Positions 6,871-13,552 of a DNA stretch of 16,033 nt are shown one piece after another. The stretch spans positions 1 to 16,033 of the forward strand of contig CAAELW010000028.1 in assembly GCA_900756875.1 (NCBI GenBank). Direction: 5' to 3'. Position 1 is the stretch's first letter. Each line of letters begins with the position of its first letter. The DNA is from Pasteurellaceae bacterium. Lineage in GTDB: Bacteria; Pseudomonadota; Gammaproteobacteria; Enterobacterales; Pasteurellaceae. The translations under genes and the position numbers were made by a program. Under the pieces are notes generated by a model. That model was not told the origin of the DNA and searched no databases. It was given only the letters and a program-made list of their open reading frames with translations.

Positions 6871-8467
6871 GTTGTTCCTTCTGCCCTTCAATAAACATAA
6901 ATAAACCTAAACATAAGCCCAATAAAATCAATGCCGTCACTGCCGCTTCTTGGCTTCGATATTGCCCGATTTGTTGATAAAGCAAATGAGGCAACGAAGT
7001 GAAGTCAGGGCTACCAAATAAAGCTATCGCCGTAAAATCGCCGAGTGATAAGGTTGTCGCGAGTGCCAAGGCATATTTCAACGGTGCTTTTAGTAGCGGA
7101 TATTCAATTAAACGAAAACGCTGCCAGCCTGTAATATTCAGCGATAAACAGAGTTTTTCATAATATTGCATCGATTGATTCATTGGTGTATTGAGAATTT
7201 TGATCACAAATGGCAAGGCAGCCAAGGCGTTACAAACAGATACTACCACAAACAAATGCCCTGCCGAGAAATCAATATCTTGTAACCAAAGGAATAAGCC
7301 GACTGCTAAGACAATCGTCGGAATGGCTAAAATCATCATTCCACCTGTTAAAATCAAGTGAGCTAATTTAGGGTGATATAACCATTGCAGTTGACGGGAA
7401 AGTAACAATAAGAAGAACCCAAATAATACCGATAAAATCCCGGCTGTCGGTGCCATGGTTAATGAATAAGCAAGCGCCTTCCATAATTGTGGGTTTTGCC
7501 AATAGCCAAATAATTGGGTAGCTGACAAACCTTGAAAAACAATATTGAATAAGGGACTTAAAATAAATAAGCACACCGAGAATAAGACAAAAACATGCCC
7601 AAATTTGACCGCACTTGAAATAGGTAAAACCCATCGATAACATTGCGAAATCTGTGTTTCAGGTGCTTTAGCCCAATATTGTGAAAGTGAAAATAACGCA
7701 AAACAAAATGCAAATTGTACAAGCGCAAAAAGTGCGGCTTTGGGTAAATCAAATTCAAAGAAAATGGCTTGGTAAATGGCGACTTCTAGTGTGCTATTTT
7801 GTGGCCCGCCACCAAGTGCCAAGACAATCGTAAAACTGGTGAAACACAACATAAAAATCAGCACAAAGGCAGACACGATTTGGCTTTTCAAATAAGGCCA
7901 TTCAATTAAGCGGAAAAATGTGAAACCTTTGATATTCAATTGTGCCGCAAGTTGGTGCTGTTCAGTCGGTACACTTTGCAAAGCCTGCAAACTCATTCGT
8001 GCCGCTAAAGGAATATTAAAAAATAAATGGGCAATGAGAATGCCACTTAAACCATAAATGGAGGGTTTCCACGAAATACCTAAGGCTTGCAGCAGTTGTG
8101 TTAGCCAACCGGCTGTGCCATAAATACCAATCAAACCGAAAATAGCCAGCAATGCTGGCAAAACAAACGTAAGAGAAAAAATGCGTAAAATGAGCGATTT
8201 GCCTTTGAAATCTAAATAGAAAAAAGCGCGTGCAAATAAAGTTCCAATTACGCTAGAAAGCAAGGCTGACAAGAATGCCTGCCCGATACTAAAAGCGATG
8301 ACTTGATGCAAATAATCGTCTTTTAAGAAATCAGATAAGGCATAATCACTTCCGACTGAAAAAACAGCAGAAAGTGAAAATCCATAGAGCAAAACAATGA
8401 AAAAAATGACCGCACTTCCGCCCAAATAATGGCGAGGACGAAAATGCGGATGTTGCAATAAGCTCAT
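6863..8467 (-). CDS. thiP: Thiamine ABC transporter permease ThiP
   Basis: This inner-membrane permease has 534 residues (E. coli ThiP has 536) and is a fused double-length protein with about twelve hydrophobic segments. Each half carries the EAA-type loop that docks Thi[22 protein letters not shown] (about 174-194) and [20 protein letters not shown] (about 441-460). The two loops resemble each other, as expected from internal duplication. The N-terminus begins [17 protein letters not shown], before the first helix. The start is five bases after the thiB stop with little Shine-Dalgarno, so translation is probably coupled to thiB. The stop overlaps thiQ by 8 bp. An exact uptake sequence lies at 7608-7616 and another near the N-terminus at 8409-8417. 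Confidence 0.95.
   Translation of the reverse strand: MSLLQHPHFRPRHYLGGSAVIFFIVLLYGFSLSAVFSVGSDYALSDFLKDDYLHQVIAFSIGQAFLSALLSSVIGTLFARAFFYLDFKGKSLILRIFSLTFVLPALLAIFGLIGIYGTAGWLTQLLQALGISWKPSIYGLSGILIAHLFFNIPLAARMSLQALQSVPTEQHQLAAQLNIKGFTFFRLIEWPYLKSQIVSAFVLIFMLCFTSFTIVLALGGGPQNSTLEVAIYQAIFFEFDLPKAALFALVQFAFCFALFSLSQYWAKAPETQISQCYRWVLPISSAVKFGHVFVLFSVCLFILSPLFNIVFQGLSATQLFGYWQNPQLWKALAYSLTMAPTAGILSVLFGFFLLLLSRQLQWLYHPKLAHLILTGGMMILAIPTIVLAVGLFLWLQDIDFSAGHLFVVVSVCNALAALPFVIKILNTPMNQSMQYYEKLCLSLNITGWQRFRLIEYPLLKAPLKYALALATTLSLGDFTAIALFGSPDFTSLPHLLYQQIGQYRSQEAAVTALILLGLCLGLFMFIEGQKEQHD
7608..7616 (-). repeat. DNA uptake sequence
   Basis: Exact core inside thiP, encoding SSAVKF. A one-mismatch copy (AAGTGCGGC) follows near 7730. 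Confidence 0.9.
8409..8417 (-). repeat. DNA uptake sequence
   Basis: Exact core near the 5' end of thiP, encoding GSAVIFF in the first membrane helix. Confidence 0.9.
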
Positions 8468-8472
8468 TAATA

Positions 8473-9471
8473 CTATTTAGATAAGGCTTTTTGCCATTGA
8501 TTGATCCAGCCTTTCAGCTGCTCACTTGTTACCGTTGTGGTATCTAAAATACGCATTGATTTTGCGCGAGAATTAAGCGCATCAATATGACTTTCGATAT
8601 TGGTCTCTACCACGGGTAACATGACATTATTTTTAGCAATATCCGCTTGAGCTAGCGGTGAAAGTAAGAATCCTAAAAATTCATCAGCACAGGCATTATT
8701 ACGATTAGCGACTTTTGCTGCCACTTCAACTTGTAATACGCTCCCTTCTGCAAATTCCATTGCCACATAATTGTCTTTTTGTTCAGAAAGAATATGGTAA
8801 ATCGGTGAAGTATTGACGCTTAAAACCACATCCCCTTCGCCTTTTAAGAAGGCTCCATAAGACTCGGTCCAACCTTTGGTGACCGTGACCGTATGTTTAG
8901 AAAGAGTTTTCCAGGCATTTGCTACATCAGCTTCTGGATAAACCGCATTCATCCAAAGCAATAAGCCTCGTCCAATACTGCTTGTACGCGGATCTTGATA
9001 TAACACTTTAAGATCTTGACGCTCAACTAATTCTTTTAAGCTCTTTGGTGGATTAGCCAGTTTATTTTTATCATAAATAAACGCATATTGCGCATAATCA
9101 AATGGTAAGAACGTGTGATTTTCCCATTTAATTGGTAAACGTAACTGGCTTAAATCCACTTTATTTGGCTCAAAAATATTGAGTTTTTGTGCATCCTCAA
9201 TTTGATAACTATCTAAACCAAGCACGACATCCGCCTTAATTTTTTTACCTTCTAGACGAACACGGTTAAACAAGGTGCCATTATTATCAAAAGCCACATA
9301 ATTCAGCTTACATTGCGGGAATTGTTGTTCAAAAGCTGCTTTTACTTTTGGTCCAGCACTCCAATCAGCACTAAATGAATCATAAGTATAAACATCTAAT
9401 GTTTGAGGTGCAGCTTGTGCGAAAGCGGAAAAGGTGAAAAGTGCGGTTAAAATGGGAAGCGTTTTGTTCAT
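8473..9471 (-). CDS. thiB: Thiamine-binding periplasmic protein ThiB (TbpA)
   Basis: ThiB is the periplasmic receptor that delivers thiamine, TMP and TPP to ThiPQ. The 332-residue protein has a Sec signal peptide, MNKTLPILTALFTFSAFAQA, with cleavage likely after Ala20. The mature protein begins APQTLDVYTYDSFSADWSAGP, followed by KADVVLGLDSYQIEDA, FLPFDYAQYAFIYDKNKL, YQDPRTSSIGRGLLLWM and TVTKGWTESYGAFLKGEGDVVLS, all hallmarks of ThiB. It has a good Shine-Dalgarno, AAGGAG, eight bases before ATG. It is first in the thiB-thiP-thiQ operon. Its start codon lies inside a hairpin below the TPP aptamer, so TPP probably blocks its translation. Confidence 0.96.
   Translation of the reverse strand: MNKTLPILTALFTFSAFAQAAPQTLDVYTYDSFSADWSAGPKVKAAFEQQFPQCKLNYVAFDNNGTLFNRVRLEGKKIKADVVLGLDSYQIEDAQKLNIFEPNKVDLSQLRLPIKWENHTFLPFDYAQYAFIYDKNKLANPPKSLKELVERQDLKVLYQDPRTSSIGRGLLLWMNAVYPEADVANAWKTLSKHTVTVTKGWTESYGAFLKGEGDVVLSVNTSPIYHILSEQKDNYVAMEFAEGSVLQVEVAAKVANRNNACADEFLGFLLSPLAQADIAKNNVMLPVVETNIESHIDALNSRAKSMRILDTTTVTSEQLKGWINQWQKALSK
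9439..9447 (+). repeat. DNA uptake sequence
   Basis: Exact core inside the thiB signal-peptide coding region (LTALFTF). Confidence 0.9.
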
Positions 9472-9512
9472 TATGCGTTCTCCTTATGTTTGCATAACGA
9501 AACAGCATAATG
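9469..9512 (-). promoter_or_regulatory. Expression-platform hairpin sequestering the thiB start
   Basis: On the transcribed strand CATTATGC (9505-9512) is the exact complement of GCATAATG (9469-9476), which contains the thiB ATG. The 28-nt loop holds the AAGGAG ribosome site (9480-9485). A second upstream copy, TTATGC (9492-9497), can pair with part of the same start-codon segment. No run of U follows, so control is more likely translational than by termination. This is a prediction from complementarity. Confidence 0.65.
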
Positions 9513-9517
9513 AGATG

Positions 9518-9595
9518 ATTAGTTTCCTACGCCAGCATTATCTGTTTCAGGTTCACGGGTATTTCTCAGCCATCAGTATTGGCACCCCGACTAAT
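9518..9595 (-). ncRNA. TPP riboswitch (THI element) upstream of thiB
   Basis: The minus strand carries the full aptamer. P1 is ATTAGT (9590-9595) with ACTAAT (9518-9523). The conserved CGGGGTGCC, the thi-box segment GGCTGAGA, then ACCCGTGAACCTGA, GATAATGCTGGCG and TAGGAAAC follow in order. It binds thiamine pyrophosphate and should lower thiBPQ expression when TPP is plentiful. It lies between the promoter at 9603-9631 and thiB. Confidence 0.97.
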
Positions 9596-9602
9596 GCGAT
9601 GT

Positions 9603-9631
9603 AGTCTATCTTAAGGAAATTTAATCAACAA
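9603..9631 (-). promoter_or_regulatory. Promoter of the thiBPQ operon
   Basis: The -35 TTGTTG (9626-9631) and -10 TAGACT (9603-9608) are 17 bp apart. The start point would fall near 9596, right at the 5' end of the riboswitch, which supports the call. Confidence 0.7.
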
Positions 9632-9694
9632 GTTATTTCATTTAAAAATGTTAATTCGATCACAATTTTATATCTGATTTATCATTTTTTAAGC

Positions 9695-9721
9695 AAAAGA
9701 AAACCTGCTAAAAGCAGGTTT
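9695..9721 (-). terminator. Terminator of grxD
   Basis: AAACCTGC and GCAGGTTT form an 8 bp stem (9701-9708 with 9714-9721) around a 5-base loop. It is followed on the minus strand by TCTTTT. It sits 22 bp after the grxD stop and separates grxD from the thi promoter downstream. Confidence 0.88.
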
Positions 9722-9742
9722 ATCTTGATAATCTATCGTCAA

Positions 9743-10069
9743 TTAAGCTTGGTGTTTAGCAGCGACTTCGCTTAATAAAGTTTGAAGTTCGCCCGCTTGA
9801 TACATTTCTAAAATAATATCACAACCACCAATTAACTCACCTTCTACCCATAATTGTGGGAAAGTTGGCCAGTTTGCATAAGCCGGTAATTCAGCACGAA
9901 TATCTGGGTGTTGAAGAATATCAACATAGCCGAAAGGCACTTTGCAATTCATTAATGCTTCAGATGCACGCGCAGAGAAACCACAAGAAGGTAATTTTGG
10001 TGAACCTTTCATATAAATTAAGATTGGGTTTTCAGCGATTTGTTTTTTGATTTTGTCTAACGTTTCCAT
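9743..10069 (-). CDS. grxD: Monothiol glutaredoxin GrxD (Grx4)
   Basis: GrxD is a cytoplasmic CGFS-type monothiol glutaredoxin that, with glutathione, carries and delivers 2Fe-2S clusters (often with BolA). The protein has 108 residues. The active site KLPSCGFSARA has Cys29 in CGFS; the GSH-binding WPTFPQLWVEGELIGGCDI (67-85) is complete, with the Thr-Pro and GGCD elements. The start ATG has AAGGAAC upstream. It has its own extended -10 promoter and a clear terminator, so it can be expressed alone. The upstream TPM gene is on the same strand 75 bp away with no obvious terminator, so read-through is also possible. Confidence 0.97.
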   Translation of the reverse strand: METLDKIKKQIAENPILIYMKGSPKLPSCGFSARASEALMNCKVPFGYVDILQHPDIRAELPAYANWPTFPQLWVEGELIGGCDIILEMYQAGELQTLLSEVAAKHQA

Positions 10070-10105
10070 AATGTTCCTTGTTCAAATAAGTCTGAATAGG
10101 GCGTT

Positions 10106-10134
10106 ATTCTAGCATAAGATAGAACCTGAGTGAA
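10106..10134 (-). promoter_or_regulatory. grxD promoter, extended -10
   Basis: TGCTAGAAT gives an extended -10 (TAGAAT at 10106-10111 preceded by TG), with a weak -35 TTCACT (10129-10134) at 17 bp spacing. It lies in the 75 bp between the TPM gene and grxD. Confidence 0.6.
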
Positions 10135-10144
10135 AGACTTGGTC

Positions 10145-10945
10145 TTACCAACTTCCACCTGCTCCACCGCCGCCGAAGCCACCGCCGCCAAAGCCGCCAC
10201 CGGAAGAATCACCTCCGCCGAAGCCTCCACCAAATCCGCCTCCGAAACCAGAACCGCCACCTCGACGACGAGAAATCGCGCTTTGACGAATAATTTTATT
10301 CAGTTGGTCTCGTTGATTCGGGCTAATATAGACTTCATCTTTGTGATATTGGAATTCGCCAAATAATACAATAGCAATAAACGCCAATACCATTAAGAAT
10401 GGAATATACTTATTGAACGCATCTTCTTCAACTTGTGCCGCGTCAAACTCGCCTTTACTTGCCGCAATAATTTGGTTTAAGCCGTCATTAATACCTTGCG
10501 CATATTGGCCTTGTTTAAATTGTGGCAAAATTGCCGAACGGATGACTTGCGATAAAAAAGCATCTGGCAGTACGCCTTCTAAACCTTGCCCTGTTGCGAT
10601 AAAGACTTTGCGATCATCCTTCGCAATCAGCATCAACACACCATTATTCAGATTTTTACGTCCAATGCCCCATTTATCACCTAAAGCAAAGGTATAATCC
10701 GCAATTTCATATTCACCGGTTGTAGGAACCAAAACGACGGCGATTTGTGAACTCGTTTCTTTGCTATAAGCAATCAGTTTATTTTCTAAAATTTGCTTAT
10801 GCTCTGCAGAAAGTGTGTTGGTGTAATCGTTAATATAATGGAAAGGATTTGGTGCAGGCGGAAACTCTGCCGCAGCAACCACTTGAACAAAAAAAACAAG
10901 GCTAAAAATAACCGCACTTTTCATAAAAGATAAAAGCTTAGCCAT
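10145..10945 (-). CDS. Secreted/membrane-anchored TPM-domain protein with glycine-rich tail (YgcG family)
   Basis: The 266-residue protein starts with a signal peptide or anchor (MAKLLSFMKSAVIFSLVFFVQVVAAA), followed by a TPM domain at about 30-165: FHYINDYTNTLSAEHKQILENKL, SQIAVVLVPTTG, DYTFALGDKWGIGRKNLNNGVLMLIAKDDRKVFIATGQGLEGVLPD and QYAQGINDGLNQII. A transmembrane helix (about 180-198, IPFLMVLAFIAIVLFGEF) and an Arg-rich segment lead to a Gly/Phe-rich tail (229-266) ending GGSW. So the TPM domain should lie outside the inner membrane and the tail inside, if the helix crosses once. TPM domains occur in phosphatases (thylakoid TLP18.3) and in poorly understood bacterial envelope proteins; the substrate is unknown. 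It overlaps the second TPM gene by 8 bp, with GAGG upstream. This is the third gene of the lemA operon. Confidence 0.88.
   Translation of the reverse strand: MAKLLSFMKSAVIFSLVFFVQVVAAAEFPPAPNPFHYINDYTNTLSAEHKQILENKLIAYSKETSSQIAVVLVPTTGEYEIADYTFALGDKWGIGRKNLNNGVLMLIAKDDRKVFIATGQGLEGVLPDAFLSQVIRSAILPQFKQGQYAQGINDGLNQIIAASKGEFDAAQVEEDAFNKYIPFLMVLAFIAIVLFGEFQYHKDEVYISPNQRDQLNKIIRQSAISRRRGGGSGFGGGFGGGFGGGDSSGGGFGGGGFGGGGAGGSW
10148..10261 (-). repeat. Low-complexity glycine-repeat coding segment
   Basis: This is the 3' end of the TPM gene, a run of degenerate GGN/TTC codons encoding about 38 residues of Gly with regular Phe, in units such as GGGF. The plus strand shows tandem CCGCC/GAAGCC-like repeats. 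Such tracts can change length by slippage and also create long spurious frames on the other strand. Confidence 0.8.
10911..10919 (-). repeat. DNA uptake sequence
   Basis: Exact core inside the signal-peptide coding region of the larger TPM gene (KSAVIF). Confidence 0.9.
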
Positions 10946-11387
10946 TAATAATTACCTCATTAGATAATTCATTCACGTCATCAGGCTGAATAGGGAAATG
11001 GCGAGATAAAATATCACTGATACGATCAATCGCATCGACAATGCCTTGTGTATAAGCTTTTTGTTTAAACTGCTCAATCATTAAATCGCATTGTAACTGC
11101 CAATAAGCCACATCAACAAATTGATGGATTCCTTTATCACCTACGATTGCACAAAGATGATTTTTATATCCCACATAAATCAACACGGCATTTTGTGCCG
11201 CTGTTTTATGCATTTCCAGTTCATCAAACACTTCTAAAGCTCGTTCCATTGCAGACAGCTGTGCTGAAGCCTTTGGTACTTTACGTTCAATATAAACACG
11301 TAATTCAGCCGAACTTAAGCTTTCGAGGCGACTAATCGCCGCCTCGATTTGCTTTTTATCTACCGGAATTCTGGAAAAGAATGGCAT
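10938..11387 (-). CDS. Cytoplasmic TPM-domain protein
   Basis: The 149-residue protein has no signal peptide or membrane helix. A TPM-like domain fills it: VDKKQIEAAISRLESLSSAELRVYIERKVP, AQNAVLIYVGYKNHLCAIVGDKGIHQFVDVAYW, and FKQKAYTQGIVDAIDRISDILSRHFP, parallel to the larger TPM protein encoded next to it (SSQIAVVLVP, NNGVLMLIAKDDRKVFIATGQGLE, QYAQGINDGLNQII). Genes of this pair type commonly follow lemA. It starts nine bases after lemA and ends inside the next gene, so the three are one transcript. The molecular function is unknown; a role with LemA at the envelope is inference. Confidence 0.85.
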   Translation of the reverse strand: MPFFSRIPVDKKQIEAAISRLESLSSAELRVYIERKVPKASAQLSAMERALEVFDELEMHKTAAQNAVLIYVGYKNHLCAIVGDKGIHQFVDVAYWQLQCDLMIEQFKQKAYTQGIVDAIDRISDILSRHFPIQPDDVNELSNEVIING

Positions 11388-11396
11388 AGATAAACC

Positions 11397-11978
11397 TTAG
11401 TTAAAGTTTACAGTTGGTGCATTTTCAGCGCCTGCAGCTGATTTAAAGTAAGGTTTAGCTTTAAAACCAAAAATCATTGCCGCTAATTTAGTTGGGAATT
11501 GACGTACTTTTTCATTATAAATACGTGCTGCTTCATTAAATTTATTACGAGCGACATTGATACGGTTTTCTGTACCTTCAAGTTGCGCTTGTAAGTTCAT
11601 AAAACCTTCATTCGCTTTTAATTGTGGGTATTGTTCTACTGTAACAAGTAAGCGAGATAATGCTGAACCCACTTGATTTTGGTTTTGTTGGAATTCGTTT
11701 AATTGTTCTTCCGTTAAATTAGACGGATCAATTTTAGTTTGTGTCGCTTTTGCACGCGCTTCGATTACATTGGTTAATGTTTGTTGTTCAAAATTAGCTT
11801 GACCTTTTACAGTATTCACTAAGTTTGGAATTAAATCTGCACGACGTTGATAAGATGATTCAACATTTGCCCAAACAGAATCAATTTCAGTTTCTGCTTT
11901 AACTAAGCCATTGTAGCTAGACATTAAGCCTAAACCTGCAGCAACGGCGATAATAATCAAGATAATCCACTTTTTCAT
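11397..11978 (-). CDS. lemA: LemA family protein
   Basis: The 193-residue protein has an N-terminal membrane helix (MKKWIILIIIAVAAGLGLMSSYNGLVKAE) and the long helical-bundle domain of the LemA family: EIDSVWANVESSYQRRADLIPNLVNTVKG, then ANFEQQTLTNVIEARAKAT, SALSRLLVTVEQYPQLKANEGFMNLQAQLEGTENRINVARNKFNEAARIYN, and a C-terminal FPTKLAAMIFGFKAKPYFK. The family is widespread and of unsettled function; the domain is usually placed outside the inner membrane (N-in) or as a lipid-anchored form. There is no lipobox here. It is first in the lemA-TPM-TPM operon; AAGGAA lies before ATG. No clear promoter is seen in the short gap after the ompA terminator, though TATAAA occurs at 11994-11999. Confidence 0.95.
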   Translation of the reverse strand: MKKWIILIIIAVAAGLGLMSSYNGLVKAETEIDSVWANVESSYQRRADLIPNLVNTVKGQANFEQQTLTNVIEARAKATQTKIDPSNLTEEQLNEFQQNQNQVGSALSRLLVTVEQYPQLKANEGFMNLQAQLEGTENRINVARNKFNEAARIYNEKVRQFPTKLAAMIFGFKAKPYFKSAAGAENAPTVNFN

Positions 11979-12016
11979 TCAAAATTCCTTCAATTTATAG
12001 GTTTAATTTATATAAG

Positions 12017-12043
12017 AAAAGACCTAAACCGAAGTTTAGGTCT
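12017..12043 (-). terminator. ompA terminator with UUCG tetraloop
   Basis: On the minus strand AGACCTAAAC, loop TTCG, GTTTAGGTCT form a 10 bp stem closed by a stable C(UUCG)G loop, followed by TTTTCTTATA. It lies 37 bp after the ompA stop and upstream of lemA, separating the two. Confidence 0.92.
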
Positions 12044-12079
12044 TCTAATGCTAATCCGTTAATGGATAACTAAATAAAA

Positions 12080-13153
12080 TTATTTAGTACCGTTAACTGC
12101 GATTTCTACACGACGGTCTGGTGCTAAACAAGCGATAAGTGCTTTACGACCTTTAACCGCGTCACAAGTAGAACCTGTAACTGGGTTAGCTTTACCGTGA
12201 CCAACTGCAGAAATGTTTTGAGCTGGAACACCTTTAGCTACTAAGTAGTTAGCTACAGAGTCTGCACGACGTTGTGATAATTTCACGTTTGGTGCATCTT
12301 TACCGATACGGTCTGTATAACCAGCAACAGCTACGTTAGCGTTATTAACTTGAGCGATTTCACCGTAGATACCGTCTAAAGTTGCTTTAGCTTGTGGTTT
12401 TAAGTTAGCTTTACCAAACGCGAAAGTTACATCAGAGCTTAAGTTGAAAGTTTTGCTTACAACTTCAGGTGCAACAACTGGAGCAGCACCTTGACCGAAA
12501 CGGTAAGATAAACCAGCGTTGATAGAACCGATCCATGGGTTGTAATCTACAGAGCTATTTGGACGATCTTCAGTACGTAATTTACCTACGCGAGTTAACC
12601 ATTGGTATTCTAAACGTAATGCTAACTCTGGTAATGATGGTAATGCATATTCAACACCTGCAGCGAACATACCAGAAGTACGTAAGCTATGACGACCGTC
12701 TGCGTGGACACGAGCACCACCGTTTGTTACATCATAGAATTTGTAGTCTGAACGAACTAATGCTACGCCTGCACGACCATAAACATCTAAGCCTTCTAAA
12801 GCAGAAGTTAAACCACCAAGATTGTAGCTACCTTTTAAGCTTAAGTGAGCACCATGGTTAGTGTGTTTGAAGTCAGTTTTACCTAAATCACGACCTTTAA
12901 CACGACCGAAGTCATCATAACCTAATTCTACCGCTAAACCTAAGTTATCACGGTTTAAGATTTGGTAACCACCAAACACACCATAAGTAACAGAGTTACG
13001 GTGATAAGAACCTAAGTTGTCTTTAATACCATCATGGAAAGATGCTTGACCAACTTTAGCACCTGCATAGAAAGTATTTTCTTGTGGAGCTGCTTGAGCT
13101 ACAGAAGCTGCTGCTAAACCAGCAACGACTAATGCGATTGCAGTTTTTTTCAT
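12080..13153 (-). CDS. ompA: Outer membrane protein OmpA (P5-type)
   Basis: This abundant outer-membrane protein (357 residues) links the membrane to peptidoglycan and, in Haemophilus, acts as adhesin P5. The signal peptide MKKTAIALVVAGLAAASVAQA is followed by APQENTFYAGAKVG, the first strand of an eight-stranded barrel reaching about residue 220 (INAGLSYRFGQG). Candidate surface loops include FHDGIKDNLGSYHRNS, VKGRDLGKTDFKHTNHGA, VTNGGARVHADGRHSLRTSG and LRTEDRPNSSVDYNP. A linker (AAPVVAPEVV) leads to the OmpA-like peptidoglycan-binding domain with DVTFAFGKANLKPQA, AGYTDRIG, LSQRRADSVANYL and GKANPVTG; the diaminopimelate-binding Asp and Arg are kept. A Cys pair (STCDAVKGR, IACLAPDRR) probably forms a disulphide. 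Codons are biased as in highly expressed genes. GAGG lies eight bases before ATG. Confidence 0.97.
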   Translation of the reverse strand: MKKTAIALVVAGLAAASVAQAAPQENTFYAGAKVGQASFHDGIKDNLGSYHRNSVTYGVFGGYQILNRDNLGLAVELGYDDFGRVKGRDLGKTDFKHTNHGAHLSLKGSYNLGGLTSALEGLDVYGRAGVALVRSDYKFYDVTNGGARVHADGRHSLRTSGMFAAGVEYALPSLPELALRLEYQWLTRVGKLRTEDRPNSSVDYNPWIGSINAGLSYRFGQGAAPVVAPEVVSKTFNLSSDVTFAFGKANLKPQAKATLDGIYGEIAQVNNANVAVAGYTDRIGKDAPNVKLSQRRADSVANYLVAKGVPAQNISAVGHGKANPVTGSTCDAVKGRKALIACLAPDRRVEIAVNGTK

Positions 13154-13293
13154 TTTGATGTCCTCTATTTAGTCATCGTTATTAATAAGAAAAGTTTCCT
13201 TGTTTATTGTGAACTTTATAAAAAAGAAACACTCTAAACGTTGCTTAACTAGGGTTTTGAATTTGCCCTAACTTATCCTTTTGACAAATTCAA

Positions 13294-13316
13294 TTCCTTT
13301 GCCATAGCCAAAGGAA
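13294..13316 (-). promoter_or_regulatory. 5'-terminal stem-loop of the ompA leader
   Basis: TTCCTTTG and CAAAGGAA form an 8 bp stem with a 7-base loop, about 10 nt after the predicted ompA transcription start. The leader is about 174 nt. In E. coli a stem-loop at the very 5' end of the long ompA leader protects the mRNA from RNase E; the placement here suggests the same job (inference). A weaker TAGGG/CCCTA stem lies at 13250-13270. Confidence 0.6.
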
Positions 13317-13321
13317 CGTTC
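13314..13321. promoter_or_regulatory. Palindrome GAACGTTC near the ompA start point
   Basis: This 8 bp palindrome lies just downstream of the predicted ompA transcription start, overlapping the base of the leader stem-loop. The same core is the centre of a longer palindrome at 13408-13421, on the other side of the promoter. Confidence 0.4.
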
Positions 13322-13333
13322 AAAAGTATGGTT

Positions 13334-13361
13334 ATTATACTATAAAAACATCAAAGATCAA
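13334..13361 (-). promoter_or_regulatory. ompA promoter
   Basis: A perfect -10 TATAAT (13334-13339) and -35 TTGATC (13356-13361) are separated by 16 bp; transcription would start near 13327. Two T6/A6 tracts just upstream (13365-13370 and 13374-13379) probably act as an UP element. The elements fit a strong promoter for an abundant porin. Confidence 0.75.
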
Positions 13362-13364
13362 ACC

Positions 13365-13379
13365 TTTTTTACCTTTTTT
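13365..13379 (-). promoter_or_regulatory. Phased A-tracts upstream of the ompA -35
   Basis: On the ompA strand AAAAAAGGT is followed by AAAAAAGG, two A6 tracts 9 bp apart, directly upstream of the -35. Such spacing gives bent DNA and a binding surface for the RNA polymerase alpha C-terminal domains (UP element). Confidence 0.5.
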
Positions 13380-13407
13380 GATTATTTTATAGACAAACAA
13401 CCCCTAA

Positions 13408-13421
13408 AATGAACGTTCATT
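13408..13421. promoter_or_regulatory. 14 bp operator-like palindrome AATGAACGTTCATT
   Basis: This perfect palindrome lies between ompA and ydiJ, about 87 bp upstream of the ompA start point. Its TGAACGTTCA core looks like operators of TetR-type repressors. The GAACGTTC centre recurs at 13314-13321. The binding protein is unknown. Confidence 0.45.
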
Positions 13422-13426
13422 CACAA

Positions 13427-13453
13427 AAAACGGGTTAATTTTTAACCCGTTTT
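13427..13453. terminator. Isolated perfect hairpin between divergent ompA and ydiJ
   Basis: AAAACGGGTTAA and TTAACCCGTTTT form a 12 bp stem with a TTT loop. On the minus strand it is followed by further T (a TTTTTT run), and on the plus strand by TTTTCTATTCT. It has the form of a factor-independent terminator but stands in a divergent intergenic region where no annotated gene needs one. It might end an unannotated RNA, or act in the ydiJ leader. Confidence 0.6.
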
Positions 13454-13552
13454 CTATTCTAACAAAAAATATCTTTTGTTCAAATCGACTTTTTTTTGAG
13501 CTTCATATATCATCAAATTCACTTTCTTCTCTATTTACATGTGAGTGATTTT

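Noticed and set aside
6841..6891. The upstream in-frame ATG of thiQ at 6891
   Set aside because: It would add seven residues (MKGRRNN) not found in the family and lacks a ribosome site; the ATG at 6870 has both a good site and the expected N-terminus.
7368..7758. Two open frames on the minus strand inside thiP, in other frames
   Set aside because: They are covered by the well-supported thiP frame and show no domain or start signal.
10130..10366. An open frame on the plus strand rich in Ala, Thr and Ser opposite the TPM gene
   Set aside because: It is the antisense reading of the glycine-repeat segment; it has no ribosome site or recognisable domain.
13410..13439. A 9-codon frame (MNVHSQKTG) ending in the orphan hairpin, as a possible leader peptide
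   Set aside because: No Shine-Dalgarno, no regulatory codon run, and it starts within a perfect palindrome, so it is probably chance.
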